The notes: a model not told the origin generated them from the sequence alone. A stretch of DNA of 64,000 nt from Callaeas wilsoni (GCA_013398955.1 VWPU01011889.1:1-64000), one strand, 5' to 3'. Shown: positions 49,451-62,690, numbered from the stretch's first letter. Numbers and translations: made by a program.

Positions 49451-52200
49451 GAAATCCCATAGATGCTGTATAAGCTTTCAATTATGGAGGATAGAGGCTG
49501 AGGGTGGAGGAGATAATCCTTATAAGAACTACTTCAAAGGTGGAGTATGGATGAGATTTCAGAAAGGCTAACTTAGAAGCTATGTGATGTTTCTGTTGTT
49601 TCGATATCAAGGTCATTCATAACGCTTAGACGTGGTTTTCACAAAGGAAGCCTTTTAAAAATAATTTCTTTATTTGTTTCTACAAATCAGCTGATTCTAG
49701 TCATAAAAATTCCATTAATTGAGTGCCACACGGATAATCAAAGCATTCCCTTGCTGTTCAAAGAATAAGACAAACGAGGCACAAGACAAACAAAGAACTC
49801 TGCTTACACCAAGCTGAGGAAACCCTAAGCTCAAACCCAATACAAAACAAATAATTTCAGCTTTCAGTAAAAGCAAGATGAGCATGCCTGAGTTGCTTTG
49901 CTTTTGCTCCCCTGCCCCAAGGCTGTGCACTCAGTAGATGCTGTGGATTAGCTGAATTTCTCACTATGCACTGCACTGACTTGTGCATACAGGTGAGCTC
50001 GAGCTACATATTTTGGGAATAATGCACTATTCTGTCCTTGTGAAATCTGGCTTTAGTTATTAACTATGCATGGTGCTTTCTTAATGCATATACTTGGGAG
50101 GAATTTTCATCCCCACAATCCCCCTGCACTGACAGCTTTCAAACCTTGCATGCAGTGCTCTTCAGGTGGTAGACAACACCAGAATGGCCTGCTGTCCTAC
50201 CACATCCAGGACAAGAGGAAAATTTCAGGGCTTCTGAAGCTTGCTGGCAAATATCCCAAGGGCCTAATGGTGCTTCACTGCACACAGCCACATATGAACA
50301 ATTCACTGGAAGGCAACACCTCTCTTTTTCAAACATATCTATCTTTCTTAGTTAACAAGTGCTCCACCAGAGAACCCTGTGGGGCACAGAGAACATCCAC
50401 TTTGTGCAATGATGCTCCACCAACTGTTAGAGTCAGATGTACAATTTAGTACACGGAAGGTTTTCTTCTGGGTTTCTCACTGGGAACCAACAGCAAAGCA
50501 TGGATACCAAAGGAAAAACCTTGAAGCAAATAAACCTCAGATTTGTTTCCTCTCTGTCTCTCATATGGTTTGTTTTATCTGTCTACACAGTAGAATACTA
50601 CAACACACCAGAGACGCCAGAATTGCTCATTTCTGAAACTCCACTCCTCAACGGTGCTGCATGCTGGCAAACAGTCACTGAACAGGAACATGGAAAAATA
50701 ATTGGGTTTAACGTGTTTGTGAATGGAAGGTAGAGAAGATAGAGAAGAAATGGAACAACTCTTAGTATTTCCTTGAGTCAGTGATAGCTCAGATAAAAGA
50801 TAAAGCTGAGATTTTACTCTTGTTCTTTAACAATCATCAAGAATAGGTAGAGAATAAAACCTGGGATAGTGCAGGGGATTTCAGCATGGAAAAACTGGAG
50901 GTCCCACATGGCTGCCACCAAAATGCCCTTCAAACATTATCACCACCACCCAGATGACAATGTACTAATTCAAAACTGCTGTGTCCAACAGTCAGCCACT
51001 TGGAAGCACAGGATTAAACACACATCACCCTGGAGAACAGGAAAGGTGATGACAAGGGACCAAAATCTAGCAACTGTAAGTTTAATAAAGGAAGGCCCAG
51101 AGGCAAATTTAGCTAGTAAAATTAAGAACCACGTAGGTGGGGTTTAAGGCAATTGAAGATTATTCCACTGCTGTTTCAATCAGTTCCACATGGTAGGGGT
51201 CAAAAATTTATAAGGTACTTTTAACACTTTTCATTGCAGAGTGGCAGTAGTTAAGTGGTGTCTGCATGTGTTACATCATCAGTTCCACACTCCTTATTCT
51301 ACTACCAACTAAGCAGAATCTGAAAGTGCAGCTAATTAAACAGAACCTAAATTCAGCAGGTTTGGATGACTTGCACCACAGTTTTAAAAGAACATCCTGA
51401 ATCACTCTATTATTGATATCAATTTTAAATATGTTGGGTACATGGAAGTCACAGTAGCTGGAAAAAACCTGCTGATCTGCCAAGTATTTTAAGAATTAAA
51501 TAGAAAATCCTAAGAATGATCTCCAATAAATGAGTGTGATAAAATTAATCTGTATAAATTGGAAATTCTCCAGAACGCACAGTACCTAGTATTACAGATT
51601 TTTTAAAAAGTATAAAATCATATACTTCAACGTGATTTTAGTCACTAAAATGACACTGTGGACTTTCCATACAGAATTTAGCTTCATGTTCGCAATTATT
51701 TGACTGAGGAAATAATATGACGTGTATTGTTGGATGAAAATCATTTAATGCAGTGGTGACTGACCAGTCACAGGTATACATGCATGTTCCTACTGAGAAC
51801 TTGGCAGAGGCTGCTCCTAGGCCCTGTGGTGTTGAAGACAATCTAAAATCATTACTTATCAAGCTTGAGGATGGTAAACATTGTAGGACTGCTAAATAAC
51901 TGAGAAAGGAAGGACAGATCCACATGGCTAAATAAGCTCCTCCAAAGAACACAGTATAGACTTCAGCACAGCCACACACCCACAGAGCAACACAAACAAT
52001 GGGGCAGCATCCTGTGAAGCCATTGATTTCAGCAGGAACTTCATGGTCAACATGCAATTAGAGAAGCTGAGCACACTGTGCTGGAATGGTTCTGTGCTCA
52101 AGGGAAGCTCACAGAACTTTGGATGTGGGATGCTCAAAATAAAAAATAAATCAGCATGTGGCATTAGCACTGTCAAAATTATAGTAAGTTTTAATGCTTG
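49451..52200. other. Noncoding stretch, no gene recognised
   Basis: Open frames of up to 139 codons on the minus strand (51638-52057) and 127 on the + strand (50066-50449) look random. A good donor-like ATACAG|GTGAGC at about 49986-49997 has no supported exon. Confidence 0.5.
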
Positions 52201-52204
52201 CAAT

Positions 52205-52700
52205 TCAAGAATACTGAAAAACTGAATCCAGTGCAAAGAACCTCCAAGAGGATGATTAAAGGACCTAAAGCTCAGCTTAGAGAAGGGCTCCAGAAGCACC
52301 ATCTGTTCTCCTTAACGAAGGGAGAAGGTTAATAGGACAATCTGATCACAGTTTGCAAGTACCTACGTAAGGAACAGAAATTTGATCAAAGAGCTCTGTC
52401 CTTTAGCAAATCTGGTCTAATGAGGCAATACAAAATTCAGACAAACTCAGGCCCAAACAAAGCTATGTTTATGATGGTTAACTAGTTAAAGCTGATGTTG
52501 ACAGTATTACCAGTATGGATACCTGTCAGTAAGGCTGAATGCAGGACAGTAAAAGCTGTCATGGATTTTCAATCACACATTAAAAACATGATGGCATGAT
52601 TTTTTTTTTTTACCCCTACTCAGAGACAAATTTCTAGCTGAAAAAGGAATTAATTCAGAGCTGCCAGGGAATTTTACAGCACAGACTTTACACAAGAAGC
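52205..52700 (+). mobile_element. Old CR1-family LINE, 3' portion, sense
   Basis: CCAAGAGGATGATTAAAGGA (52244-52263), GTTTGCAAGTACCTACGTAA (52351-52370), GAAATTTGATCAAAGAGCTC (52377-52396), then GGATTTTCAATCACACATTA (52563-52582) and AAGGAATTAATTCAGAGCTG (52644-52663) occur in the order of the 3' third of old amniote CR1 (late ORF2 and 3' UTR). The middle is strongly diverged and contains an 11-base T run at about 52600-52610. It is 5'-truncated and noncoding. It belongs to the same old lineage as the copies at 4640-5565 and 14615-14866. Confidence 0.7.
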
Positions 52701-53299
52701 CCTGTGTGTCCCATGAGGCCCCTACAGCAGGAGCACTGCTCCAAGGTAGGGACTGTGATGTGCCACCAGAGACAGGCTCTGTCATTCTGGCATCTATCAG
52801 GAATTAGAGTTTTAAGACTGAAGCTTCTCTGCTGTACCATTGGCTGGCCAACATTCCCACACCAAGCTGATATTTATCACAGTACCTCATCCCTCAGCAT
52901 CTCCCACAAAATGTGACTGTGTGGGATAGAACATGCACACTCAGAGGGAGCCTGAACTCCAAGGACCTGCAGCTCAGGTCACATCCTGGGCCAAGCAGAA
53001 AGACAACAGCTATAACAGGAATAAAGTGAAGAATCCAATCCTCATTTAATCCCATTTTAAAATTAAATATTGTTTATTGTGGGTTGTTTTTAGAAGGATT
53101 GGGGGATGTGCTGTTCTTTCAAATGCTCTTTGGCTCTGGAAGCTGAAGGAGCAGAGCATCAGCTGCAGGACCTCCAGTTGCTGCTGGTTCAATCGGCTTT
53201 ACTGAGAAGAGCCTTTAGTGTAAACACACTCCAGTCACAAGCCTGAGCAGCCTATTTAACAGTCACCTTGTTAATAACCCAGCAGGGTTAAGGAATAAG

Positions 53300-53480
53300 T
53301 AGAATTACAGAACTGCTTGGGTTGTAAGGGACCTTAAAGATCATCTAAGTCCAGTGGAAGATGTTCAAGCGACACCTTCCTCTGGACCAGATTACTCCGA
53401 ACCCCATCCAGTCTCATCTTGAACACATCCATGGGTGGGAAATTCATCACCTCTCTGTTAATTTAAGCCCTTCAGCATGT
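53300..53480 (-). mobile_element. Avian-type CR1 LINE 3' end, antisense
   Basis: TTGGGTTGTAAGGGACCTTA (53317-53336), AAGATCATCTAAGTCCA (53337-53353), then CTTCCTCTGGACCAGATTAC, CCCATCCAGTCTCATCTTGA (53403-53422) and CATCACCTCTCT match the reverse complement of typical bird CR1 3' ends (...GGAAGGGACCTTAAAGATCATCTAGTCCAACC...). The leading AGAATTACAGAA corresponds to the terminal ATTCTATG-type octamer repeats in degraded form. This is the clearest bird-type CR1 in the window and the best single clue to an avian source. Confidence 0.85.
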
Positions 53481-56400
53481 TTTCTTAACAAGCTCTTTGA
53501 CTCCTGGGTGCCAGAGGTTTGTTTCCTCAGAGCTTGCATTGCAGTGTAGTACACTCTGAGGGAGCCCTAAGGATGCATGAGGGGCCTTGGACTCCCCACC
53601 TCAAGCCCCAGTTCTCTCACCACATGCTATGAAAGCATTTGCAGCTCCAGTCTTTTGGTACAAACCTATTCCTCCTCTTCTGTCCCTCACATTTAAGTAC
53701 AAATCAATTTTTCCTGCCCTACGCAGGGCATACAGGCACTTTTTTACGAGAAACACAATTACAGAACAGAACCTAATACCTCAAATCAGAAGTGCAAAAA
53801 GCTGCTGGTGGACTTCTAGGAATGAGGACCTGGGGGAGAAGGGGAGAGAGTTTGGCTAGAGGCAAAAGCAGCCTATAGAACAACCAGCAGCAGGCTGGCT
53901 ATGCATAACCACTTATTAATTCCGTTTATAAGAGCCACAGCCCAGGGCAGAGTTGAACTCCTCCCTGCACGTAGGTGCAATCATGCAGCAGCCTTCACAG
54001 CAAAGGCTCTGCTGAAAAATTCCCAGCCCTGTCCCTCTGCCGAGCCTGCTGCTCCACTCCTCGTTCCTGCATGGAGCCACTGATGTTTTGGAGGGGGCGG
54101 GAGCCCGTCCCTTTCTGGCAACGCAGGCACCTCATGTAAATTCATTGAATAAATGCAGTCATTTCTCTCAGCTGATCCATCCCCACGTGTGCGTGCTGAA
54201 GCTGTGCCAGACCCTCAATGCAGCCAACTCTCCCACAGTTCATCACTCCTGAAGGTGAAACTGTTCGTCACCCTTATCAGCATTTCCCCCTTTCCTTCTC
54301 CTCCCCAAATGCCTTTTCTGAATTTCCTGGCCCTCCTTTCTCACAGGAGCCTGACTCCGCACAAGTCAAAATCGAACCCAGGCAGAGCCTTGAAAGAGAC
54401 CTTGGAGAGTAAAGGACATTATAAAGTTATTTTAAGCTGAGGAAAACTGCATTTCCCCTTAGAGGTTGACTTCAGTCTCTAGAGCCCTTGAATTTTTAGA
54501 CTTAAATCTGTCTCCTTGATAAGGCTCCATAGTAGCTGAGACCCACAAAGAAGTTTTTCAAAGCACGAGCAGACATAAATAACTAGAAACAAAACTGGAG
54601 CATCATCACTAGATGCTCACATGAGCTCTGGCTTCTGCAGTCAGTCCATGTGAGCCTTTAGTCACCTGAAACAGCACAACCCTCAGCTCCTCATGGACAA
54701 GGAAAGCTGTGCTGGATCAGCTGGAGACGATTCTTTCCCCTCTCTATATTGGAGTAAAGACCAACTCCTAGTCCCAGCCTGACTTGAATAAATTACTCCA
54801 ATTAAACAAGAGCCTGAAGAGCAGAGCTGCAGCATGGAGCCCACCCCAGCTGCTACTGACCCCAAGCTCTGTGCAGGCCAGCAACACCTTATCACATCCC
54901 ACAGGGCTGGACAGAACATGAAAGAGATCTCCTTCCTGCAAGGGATGCTTGTCACCTCTGGGTGCTGCTCTGAGCAGAACCCCCCACGCCAACCACGGAC
55001 ATCCAGGGATTTCAGTGGCTGTTTTGCCTTGTGCAGTGTAACTCCTGGAAGCTGAAAACACATGGTCAAAACAGACTTCAAAATTCACAGACTCAAAGCT
55101 TTTATCCAGCTGTGGAGGCTCTATGGGCTTAGGTTTACATCATCTTCACTTTTATTAACTTCAGCTGCTGTAGAAGCCTTCTCAAGCAGGAAAATTAGGG
55201 TTTGGTTCTCTTATATTAAGAATCTTGGATAGTAAAGCACAGAAGGTACTCAGAGCATGCAGTAAGAGATCTGTCAGAAAAGAAAATGGAAATAATCTAT
55301 TATTTTAAAGAACACACAAGCAGCCAGCCAAGGAACCTTTTAATTTTTTAATTAGAGATGTTTTTCTGGCTTTTTTGAATTTGGAGAGGGAGCGATAGAG
55401 ACTTTTATCAGAGTCTTTTCCATATTCAGTTACCTAGCTCTATATGCACTTCTAAAGAAATTAAACATTACTTACTTTCCAGAAGTGACTGTGGATGCCT
55501 TAAACTGAGACTTTGAGACTCTTCATATGGCTTTTAATTGCATTTAAAAGAGTGTGCTATCATTTATCAAATCTGTTACCTTTCAAAGCATCGTCAACCT
55601 TATTTCTTCAAAGAGGCACTACAGTTCCCAACCACCAAAAAATTCCTGCCCATACTTTGCCACCTTTTCACTGTACATTTTCATACCTAGGGTAGCAATG
55701 ACAGAAGTAATCCCATGGGGACATCCATAATACTTATAAAAACAGGGTGCATCAGACTTGCTCCTTAAAAAAAAGGAGTATCTCTACATTTGGAACCTAC
55801 GCAAAATTCAAACCTGAGAACAGCCAAAAGTTTGGCATTAGAGCTGAGATCCATTTGGTTCACTCCCTGACTCCCTCTGCTCAGACAAGCAGTTTTTTGC
55901 ATCTGCTGAGCACATGCAACCTTGCCATGCTGCCAGAGCCAGGAGCCACACGCCCCTGCCAGTGGCAAGCAGCCCACCAGTGGCATCTCACTCCTGGGAA
56001 AGGCACAGCTTGAGGCCCAGCTGAGCTCCAAACTATGGGGGAACAGACAGCCAACAGCAAAAGTTGAGAAGCTCTTTGCCTTTTCTGCGTGTGTGTTGTA
56101 CAGGCTAAGCTGTCATTGGATCTCTTGGAATCAAAACTACATCATCATTTGAAAACCTAGACCCTGAATCCAGCTAAAGGTCTCCTGGTAAACCAAAAAT
56201 GCTCCTTTAACACAGCATGTTGACACAGGAAGGTCCTGCACACATGCTCCTCTACCAGGGCATACTGTGACACGCTAGAAGCCAAGCCATAGTCACTTCT
56301 TAGCCTGAGAGTCCAAGAGAAGCTGCTGCAGTCATTGGGTTTAACCTGCATTACAAAGCATAGCACTGAATGTCTGGGTTGGACATATTGAAGCAAAGCT

Positions 56401-59060
56401 GTGTTTTGATCTCATCAGCCTGAGATCAGCATTATGTTTATCACCAACAAAGCTAATACCTGCTTAGCTGTCTGCAATCCTCACCCTTCTCATGTGGACA
56501 GCATCAACTTTACCTCCCTCTGCATGTGGCTCCATCTGCATGCTTGGGGTTCAGATGCGACACACCTGCTTTAGCATCTGTAACTACACCATAACTTCTT
56601 AGTGAGATTGAGGAGGCAGTAATTCAAGACAGCCAGAAACACTTGACCAGTGAGTCCAGGCTGCCACAGCGTAATCGTGTGCTGCAGCTCTAAAGACACT
56701 GAAGGGAGGCAGCACATCTGCAAGGAGGAGCTGAGCCACACGCAGAGCTTTACAAGCCACTTCTGCTTCGAGCTGCTTTGAATGAGCCACAGCCACCTCT
56801 GCCCAGCCTCAGGCTACAGGGATGAAGAGGCCTGAGCTTGCAGCAGTTCTGGAAGTTAAAGGTGCCGAAGTTTTGGCCATTGTTTCCTATGCTCCCCTAT
56901 TTCATGCATTAATAAGATCAAACCACCACCTCCAGATCTCCCTCAGCTTTAGAGAGCTTGTTATTAGACACTGCAGAAACATATAAACCATTTTTGAACT
57001 CTCTAAAGCCATATTCCCTGAAAGGGGAATAATTTCCCTAGACGGTCACATTCAGTTCCTTTATGCATCATAACTGCTACTTGATCCTTTGCAGCAGTAA
57101 TGGCCTGAAGGAATGGCTGGACCCTGGACTGAAAGCACCAGGTATCAGACACAGACACACAAAAGGGACAGAGCTTGTCAAGCATTTGCAGTTTAACGGG
57201 TAAATAAGAATAAACTGACTGCACATCTGAAGCATGGTAAAGGGACAAAACTTGATCAAGTTGTCAGAGCAAATAAGTGGACAGGCAAGACTATTACCAG
57301 CATGTCCTGAAACCCTTCCAGCAGCTTTTTCTCCTTCCCTGCCCTGCTGCCAACCTGCTGAACTTGACCCTTGGCTGTAACTTCTTTGTAGACCTTACTG
57401 ATGCAGAAATGTTAACAGTAAGTGGAGCTGCACCACAGCTGCAGTCATCATCAGATATTCTTCTCAGCAGCCACAGGATGATTTGTCACTTCTGCATCAA
57501 CATTCATTTTGGGTGCTCAGCTCCACAAACAGTCCAAACAGTAGTCATTCATTCACTATTTGATCCAAAAATAGACTTGGGTTGGCAAGAAACAGGTCAC
57601 CAGGAAAATGTAATTCAGCAGACAGAATCAGCAGCTATCACTACCCCCAGCAAACCAAAGTCACCCCTGGCAACTTCAAATCAATGAGTGCACAAGAATA
57701 ACCAGCCTGGTTCCTGATGCCAACTTGCTCACTGTGAACACACTTCCATTCATTTTTCCATTTGCATTGCTGAGACCCAAATCAAAGTCATTGTCCAGGT
57801 CTCAAGTACAGACAGAATTGTCATTTTTCAGCACTACTCAGAAGGTCCAACTTTGTTTCTGCTTCCAGGTCAGGTTATTTCTCACACCCCCACAATGTCT
57901 ATGCTAGATCAACTGAATGTTGTTGGAGCTGCACTCTCACTTCTGAGGTGCTTATAGAGAGATTAGCTTTGAATTTATTTCTGTCATTTTAAATGCTAGA
58001 GGCAACTTAGAAAAAAGCCATAAACCAATTTTTGCAATGTTGCTCTAAATAAGCTGATTTGCTATCAGAGTTCAGGTAACATTTGCCATCACTACTTCCC
58101 ATCAGTTGCACAGACAGTGTGATAAACAGCTGCTGTTGTAGTTAATATGCACAGGTACTTTTGTACTTGTGTGTAGACACAAACATAAAATTGCAGAGTG
58201 TGTGTATTCTAGTCCATAGTCACTGGCCAAATAGAGCTGCTGTTTGGTACTACCAGAGAAATCCCTAATACAAGAGGACGAAACTGCAGACCTGGAGCAA
58301 TTCAGGGTGCCATTCAACAGCACTGAAGCTACCAGTGTACTTCTGGTGCACTTCTGACATTTGACACAGACAACATCTGGAACTGCTGGCTCCCTGGAGC
58401 TCCTAGGGAAAAAAAGTGCTCCCAGCTAGCTCTTAAAGAAGGTTTTTGGTCATAAATGCATTTTAATTGAAGCTTAATTAGAAGAAGCAATCTTGATTAA
58501 ATTTACTTGAGGAAAAGGTTTCTCAGGTCCAGGTTAGAAATAGAGACTAGTACTCTGAACAGATGGGGCTATCCAGGTATCCTGACCATTTCACTCTGTG
58601 TAAATAAGGAGTGGGAAAGCAACTATATTACCCAGAAAAAGCTGTGGGGGGGAAAATAATACTCAATTTTAACTGCCAGTAAAATAACCTGCAGCAGTTG
58701 CTGTATATGTGGTTGCACAAAGGCAGGATAATTCCCAAGCTCTTACTTGGATCTAGCAGACAAGAGACCAGCATTTGATTCCCTGCTCACCAAACACTCA
58801 AGGAGCCAGAAAACTAAAAACTGTTTCTGTGAAGCATATTGTTATTACGAGGCTGCATCTTGCACGGCTGTGCTGGCCAGAGTCCCCACTGAGAGGGCGA
58901 GTTTGGAGAGCTGGCTCCTTGATCTGGCCCAGTCTTCCAACACTGCAGCAACTGGCATGAAAACCCTCCTCCCAGGCTGCCATGGAGAGAGCAGAGATTT
59001 ATGCTTGTCATGTCCACAAAGCAAGCGTGATGTCTCTGTGCTTAGATGTAGAACATCAAC
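53481..59060. other. Noncoding stretch, no gene recognised
   Basis: About 5.6 kb without a supported exon. The 136-codon + frame at 57277-57687 is unrecognised, and no strong donor follows it. A MIR-head-like word GACCAGCATTTGATTCCCTG lies at about 58767-58786. A donor-like GGAAA|GTAAGTAA on the minus strand near 55473 is isolated. Confidence 0.5.
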
Positions 59061-59063
59061 AGC

Positions 59064-59100
59064 TATATTAAGAACATATATTAAGAATATATATTAAGAA
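59064..59100 (+). repeat. 13-bp tandem repeat, 2.8 copies
   Basis: Unit TATATTAAGAA(C/T)A occurs at 59064-59076 and 59077-59089, with a partial third copy at 59090-59100. Only one base differs between the full copies, so it arose recently. Confidence 0.9.
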
Positions 59101-59395
59101 GGATGAAGTATGAAGAATTTCCTAAACAGCTTTTATTGTTCAAGCACTAATCTCAACCCAGAATTTTACCAGGTATCACCTGCTATTTTCTTTTTCATTC
59201 TCACAACACCTGCAGGTGATAACTGTCAGATTAATTTTAAATGTTTGGTTTAGAAGTGCTTGATTTTTACTTGAGAGTAAAAATTCCAGCATCTCTTTAT
59301 TCTATGCACTAGGAAGACGCCAGTGTTTTTATGTGCCTGCTGTGTCAACAAAGACATTTGGGGACCATAATAAGTGCCCTCTACAGCAGGCACCA

Positions 59396-59510
59396 TCCCA
59401 AAGTTCAGAATATTTCATAGACACTAACTAAGCCTTAAGGCATCCACAGTCAAATATTATGACCTCCCTTTCGCAGATGGACACACGGAGGTTGTGACTT
59501 GCCAGTGGAC
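59396..59510 (+). mobile_element. MIR-like SINE fragment (amniote type)
   Basis: CCCAAAGTTCAGAATATTTC (59398-59417), ATAGACACTAACTAAGCC (59418-59435), ATTATGACCTCCCTTTCGCA (59457-59476), GATGGACACACGGAGG (59477-59492) and TTGTGACTTGCC follow the MIR 3' core in order (CAAAGCGCTTTACAAACATTAACTAAT...ATTATCCCCATTTTACAGATGGGGAAACTGAGG...AAGTGACTTGCC). It is the clearest MIR-type copy in the window. Confidence 0.7.
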
Positions 59511-60840
59511 AATGTTATTTCTATTTCTGCTTCTGGCTCCAGCTTACAGAGCATCCTGGCACAGGCCCCTGCACCAAACACCTCCCTGGTGTGGGCAGAA
59601 CTTCTCCACATGCTTCCAAGAGCTTGCACCAGGCCTGCTCCTAATTCAACAAAGACACAGGATTCAGCACATCAGGAAAGGAGCACAGCTTTGGCAGCTC
59701 CTGCAACGACTTTTCTGAGAGGCTGGCAACCTTCAGGGCTTCTCCTGGAAGCCAAGTCCAGGGCTGTGACTATGCTTCAAAGAGGAAAGTTTAAATCGCA
59801 CCCCATAGGAAATACATGTATATCTATACAGAAATGCAGCAGAATGAATCCTCTTGAATTAGTTTTTAAGCTTTTTTTAAAACATTTCTCACTGTTCCCC
59901 ATGTTAACTAGCCCAGCAACACTGCTAGCACCAAGTTAGAGCTATGAGACACATTTATCAACAACCATTCATCCAATAACCAAGTGAGAAGCTGCGTGGA
60001 ACCCTGCTGTTACCACAGAGAGGCACTTACCCCATCTCAAAGCTTATTTTATGCTCATGAGCTTATACCCAGATTTCCTTCTCTGCTACAAGCAAGCTGT
60101 TTAAAGGGTTTCTAACTTAAAATGGAAAATGGCTTTTTTAAAGCTTAAAAGTCACAACAGAATGCTCCACACGCCCAGCATGTCAAGTCAACACACAGAG
60201 AGCAAGACAACCATAATGCAGTATCTTCTTAGGCAACTTCATAACACCTTCCTGCCTCAGGAGAGCCTTCTTTCACTCCCTGTTTTCCCCTCCTGCCTGG
60301 CCTATCTTTTATAAGCCCCTCAAGTATTATCTCAGCATTGCTGCTTCATCCTGGTGCACCAGGATGCTGCTGGAGGTGCTCAAGGGTTTTAGCATCCCAG
60401 AAGTGTGCACAACTAACCTGTAGCTTGCAGCCTTCCTTTTCCCAGGCAGACAGATGTTGAGTTCAGCTGAAGCTATTAGGGAACACAAACCAGGTTTCCA
60501 TGGTTATGGGAGCCTGAGCTACTCATCTCAGGGAAAAATGCAATGCACGAACCACTGTTAGGAAGCAGCAGAAACAAAGCCAGACTTATGGGCAGCTGTG
60601 TAGAACAGCTCCTTGATGTTTTACATGTGGGCACCAGCACAAAAAGCAGCCAAACAACTTTCTTGCAGTCTGGGGATCTGCAGGCTTAGACAGCAACAGT
60701 GTCTTATACGTGTTCCACTGCACTTGTGCTGTGACAGTATCTGCAGTACAGATGGGCAGGGCTGTGTTTCTGACTCTTGCTCACCTGGGAGAGCCCTCAT
60801 ACCCTCTAAAGGGGGGTCCATGCTGCAGGAAGAGGCATTT
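59511..60840. other. Noncoding stretch, no gene recognised
   Basis: A 146-codon frame (59499-59939 +) starts inside the MIR-like fragment and is not a gene. A good minus-strand donor-like GATGGG|GTAAGTGCC at about 60024-60038 has no supported exon. A perfect 10-base inverted repeat, CTGGTGCACC/AGGATGCTG type, lies near 60351-60371. Confidence 0.45.
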
Positions 60841-60844
60841 ATTT

Positions 60845-61380
60845 ATTACCAGAGAGAGTAAACTGTCAATAGATCTGAGCTGCTGGTCTCGCAGGCGAGA
60901 TGAAGCAGGTGCAGGCTGCTCTCCGGGGCACAAATAAAAAGCTCGCGCATGAAAACCCTGTGAAGGCGAAATCTGCAGGTGTGAATTTGCAAATCTGTCC
61001 CATTAAATTAGAAGGTTTTAGCTCAGTGTGCTGCAAAAATACACACAGAAAGCCACAGACCTCTCCCTCCCCTTCTCTGAGCAAAGCATAACACACTTTG
61101 CTTCATGCTGTCCCAAAAGTAAAATGGTTTACGATCAAAAGCCCGTGCTGCTTCAAATTGAAACGCTGATCAGGCTGAGGATGCTGATACAATGTGGAAG
61201 TGACAACTGCAGAGCCCCAGCAAATTTCTGAGGCAGTGACTCTCCAGGGCAGGGAACATCACATTCTCAATCCCATTTATGGTGCTAGAATAGCATCACA
61301 GCTATGTTAATTCCCAGGCAAGGAAATTATTCTTTCAGAGCAGAATAAAATAGATTTCAGGGTTATTTTGGGAGTTCAGA
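60845..61380. promoter_or_regulatory. Candidate conserved noncoding element
   Basis: Unique sequence retaining scattered CpGs (TCTCGCAGGCGAGA, a perfect short palindrome at about 60887-60900; GCTCGCGCATG; AGGCGAAATC). It also has A/T words (AAATTAGAAGG, GTTTACGATC, ATGTTAATTCCC). The overall texture suggests constraint, but this cannot be measured from one sequence. Confidence 0.22.
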
Positions 61381-62380
61381 CCAGGGAATCAGTTGATCAC
61401 CTTTCCCCATCCCCCTGATATTTCTCTCTACAGCTACTGCCTGTCCTGACATCAGAGCAGCCCAGGCTTAGCAACACCTATGCCTGGTAATCAAACTCCA
61501 CCAACACCTTGGGAACCTGTGAACCCTGTGCTGCCAAAGCCTGTCTGAGCAGCAGCCACCAAGGCTGGAGCTCATGACCTTCTGCCAGGGCAGGAGCCAT
61601 GTGCTCCACCAGCAATGGGCACTGCCCACACACGCTCCCAGCTTGTTTCATTCCCCCCAGCCACTGCTCCATTGCACAGCACGGGGGTACCAGAGCTAAC
61701 GAATGCTGGAACAGAGACACTTATCCAATATGGAATCAGATCAAGATAAGCCAATTACTTTTCCACAGTGTTTGGCCCTGATCCACAATTAACAAATCAA
61801 TTAAAATATTATTTTCCCTTCCTCTGAAGGGAACCAAGCCATCACCATCAATACTGCTGTATCCTAGTCTGTAGGACTTTCCAGAAGAGCACAAAAGGCT
61901 TGAGGAGAAGAAACATAGAAACATCCAAGGAGGAGGGCATTTTTTTTCCCTATTTCAGGGCAGATTTGGCTGGTATTGACCACTCAAGGATGACTTCACT
62001 TTCTAAAGAGTCACCTGTGGGACTAATTTGTTCGACAAATGAGACTCTGTGGGGTGCAAAAGCATAAACACACATACGATGCCAAGGCAGTGTTTAGATC
62101 CACACTAAAACATCTCCAAAGTGCCTAGCTGGAAAATAGGCTTTCACAGATCCGTATTCCGTAGGACAAACAATGATTTTGTAATTTCTTTGACCACACC
62201 ATACTGCATATTACAGCAGACCTAAGCAGTCTCATCATAACCACACAAAAGAATTGCTGGAGCTCAGCACCTGCCCATCAGGGTGTCTCAGGCAAACTGC
62301 TTGCTGAGGCAGACATTTGAGACTCTACTTAAAACATATTTGCCTTAGCAAGGGTTATTCCTAAACAATTAGTGCCACTC
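61381..62380. other. Noncoding stretch, no gene recognised
   Basis: No exon, RNA gene or repeat seen. Short minus-strand frames here (61478-61720, 61572-61754) look random. Confidence 0.5.
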
Positions 62381-62384
62381 TCCT

Positions 62385-62690
62385 CAAGGCTGTACATTAT
62401 TCATTTAGCTCCTGAGGCACTCGAGAAGGATCCAAGATGTACAGATCTTATGAGCAATTCAAACTCAGGGCAGGGATCTGATGCTGTTCTCTCTCCAGTA
62501 AAACTCTGCTGGCCAAAGGCTCCCGAGAGCAGCTCGTGAGCTGCTCAAGCTGCACAGCATCAAATGCATGGGGGTTTTTAATCTGTCCAGTCTGCCATTA
62601 ATTGCAATGACTTGTGTGCCATTAAGTCTCATCTGCTTGACCTTCTCACCCTAAATCCCTGCAATAAAGTTGCAGTAATTCGTACTCCTT
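62385..62690. promoter_or_regulatory. Candidate conserved noncoding element
   Basis: ACATTATTCATTTAGC, GGGGTTTTTAATCTGTCC, CTGCCATTAATTGCAATGAC and GTGCCATTAAGTCTCATCTG fall within ~260 bases of unique sequence, with repeated CCATTAA words in the second half. The motif texture is homeodomain-type, and conservation is inferred. Confidence 0.25.

Noticed and set aside
59499..59939. 146-codon + strand frame
   Set aside because: Begins within a MIR-like SINE fragment, and the peptide is unrecognised.
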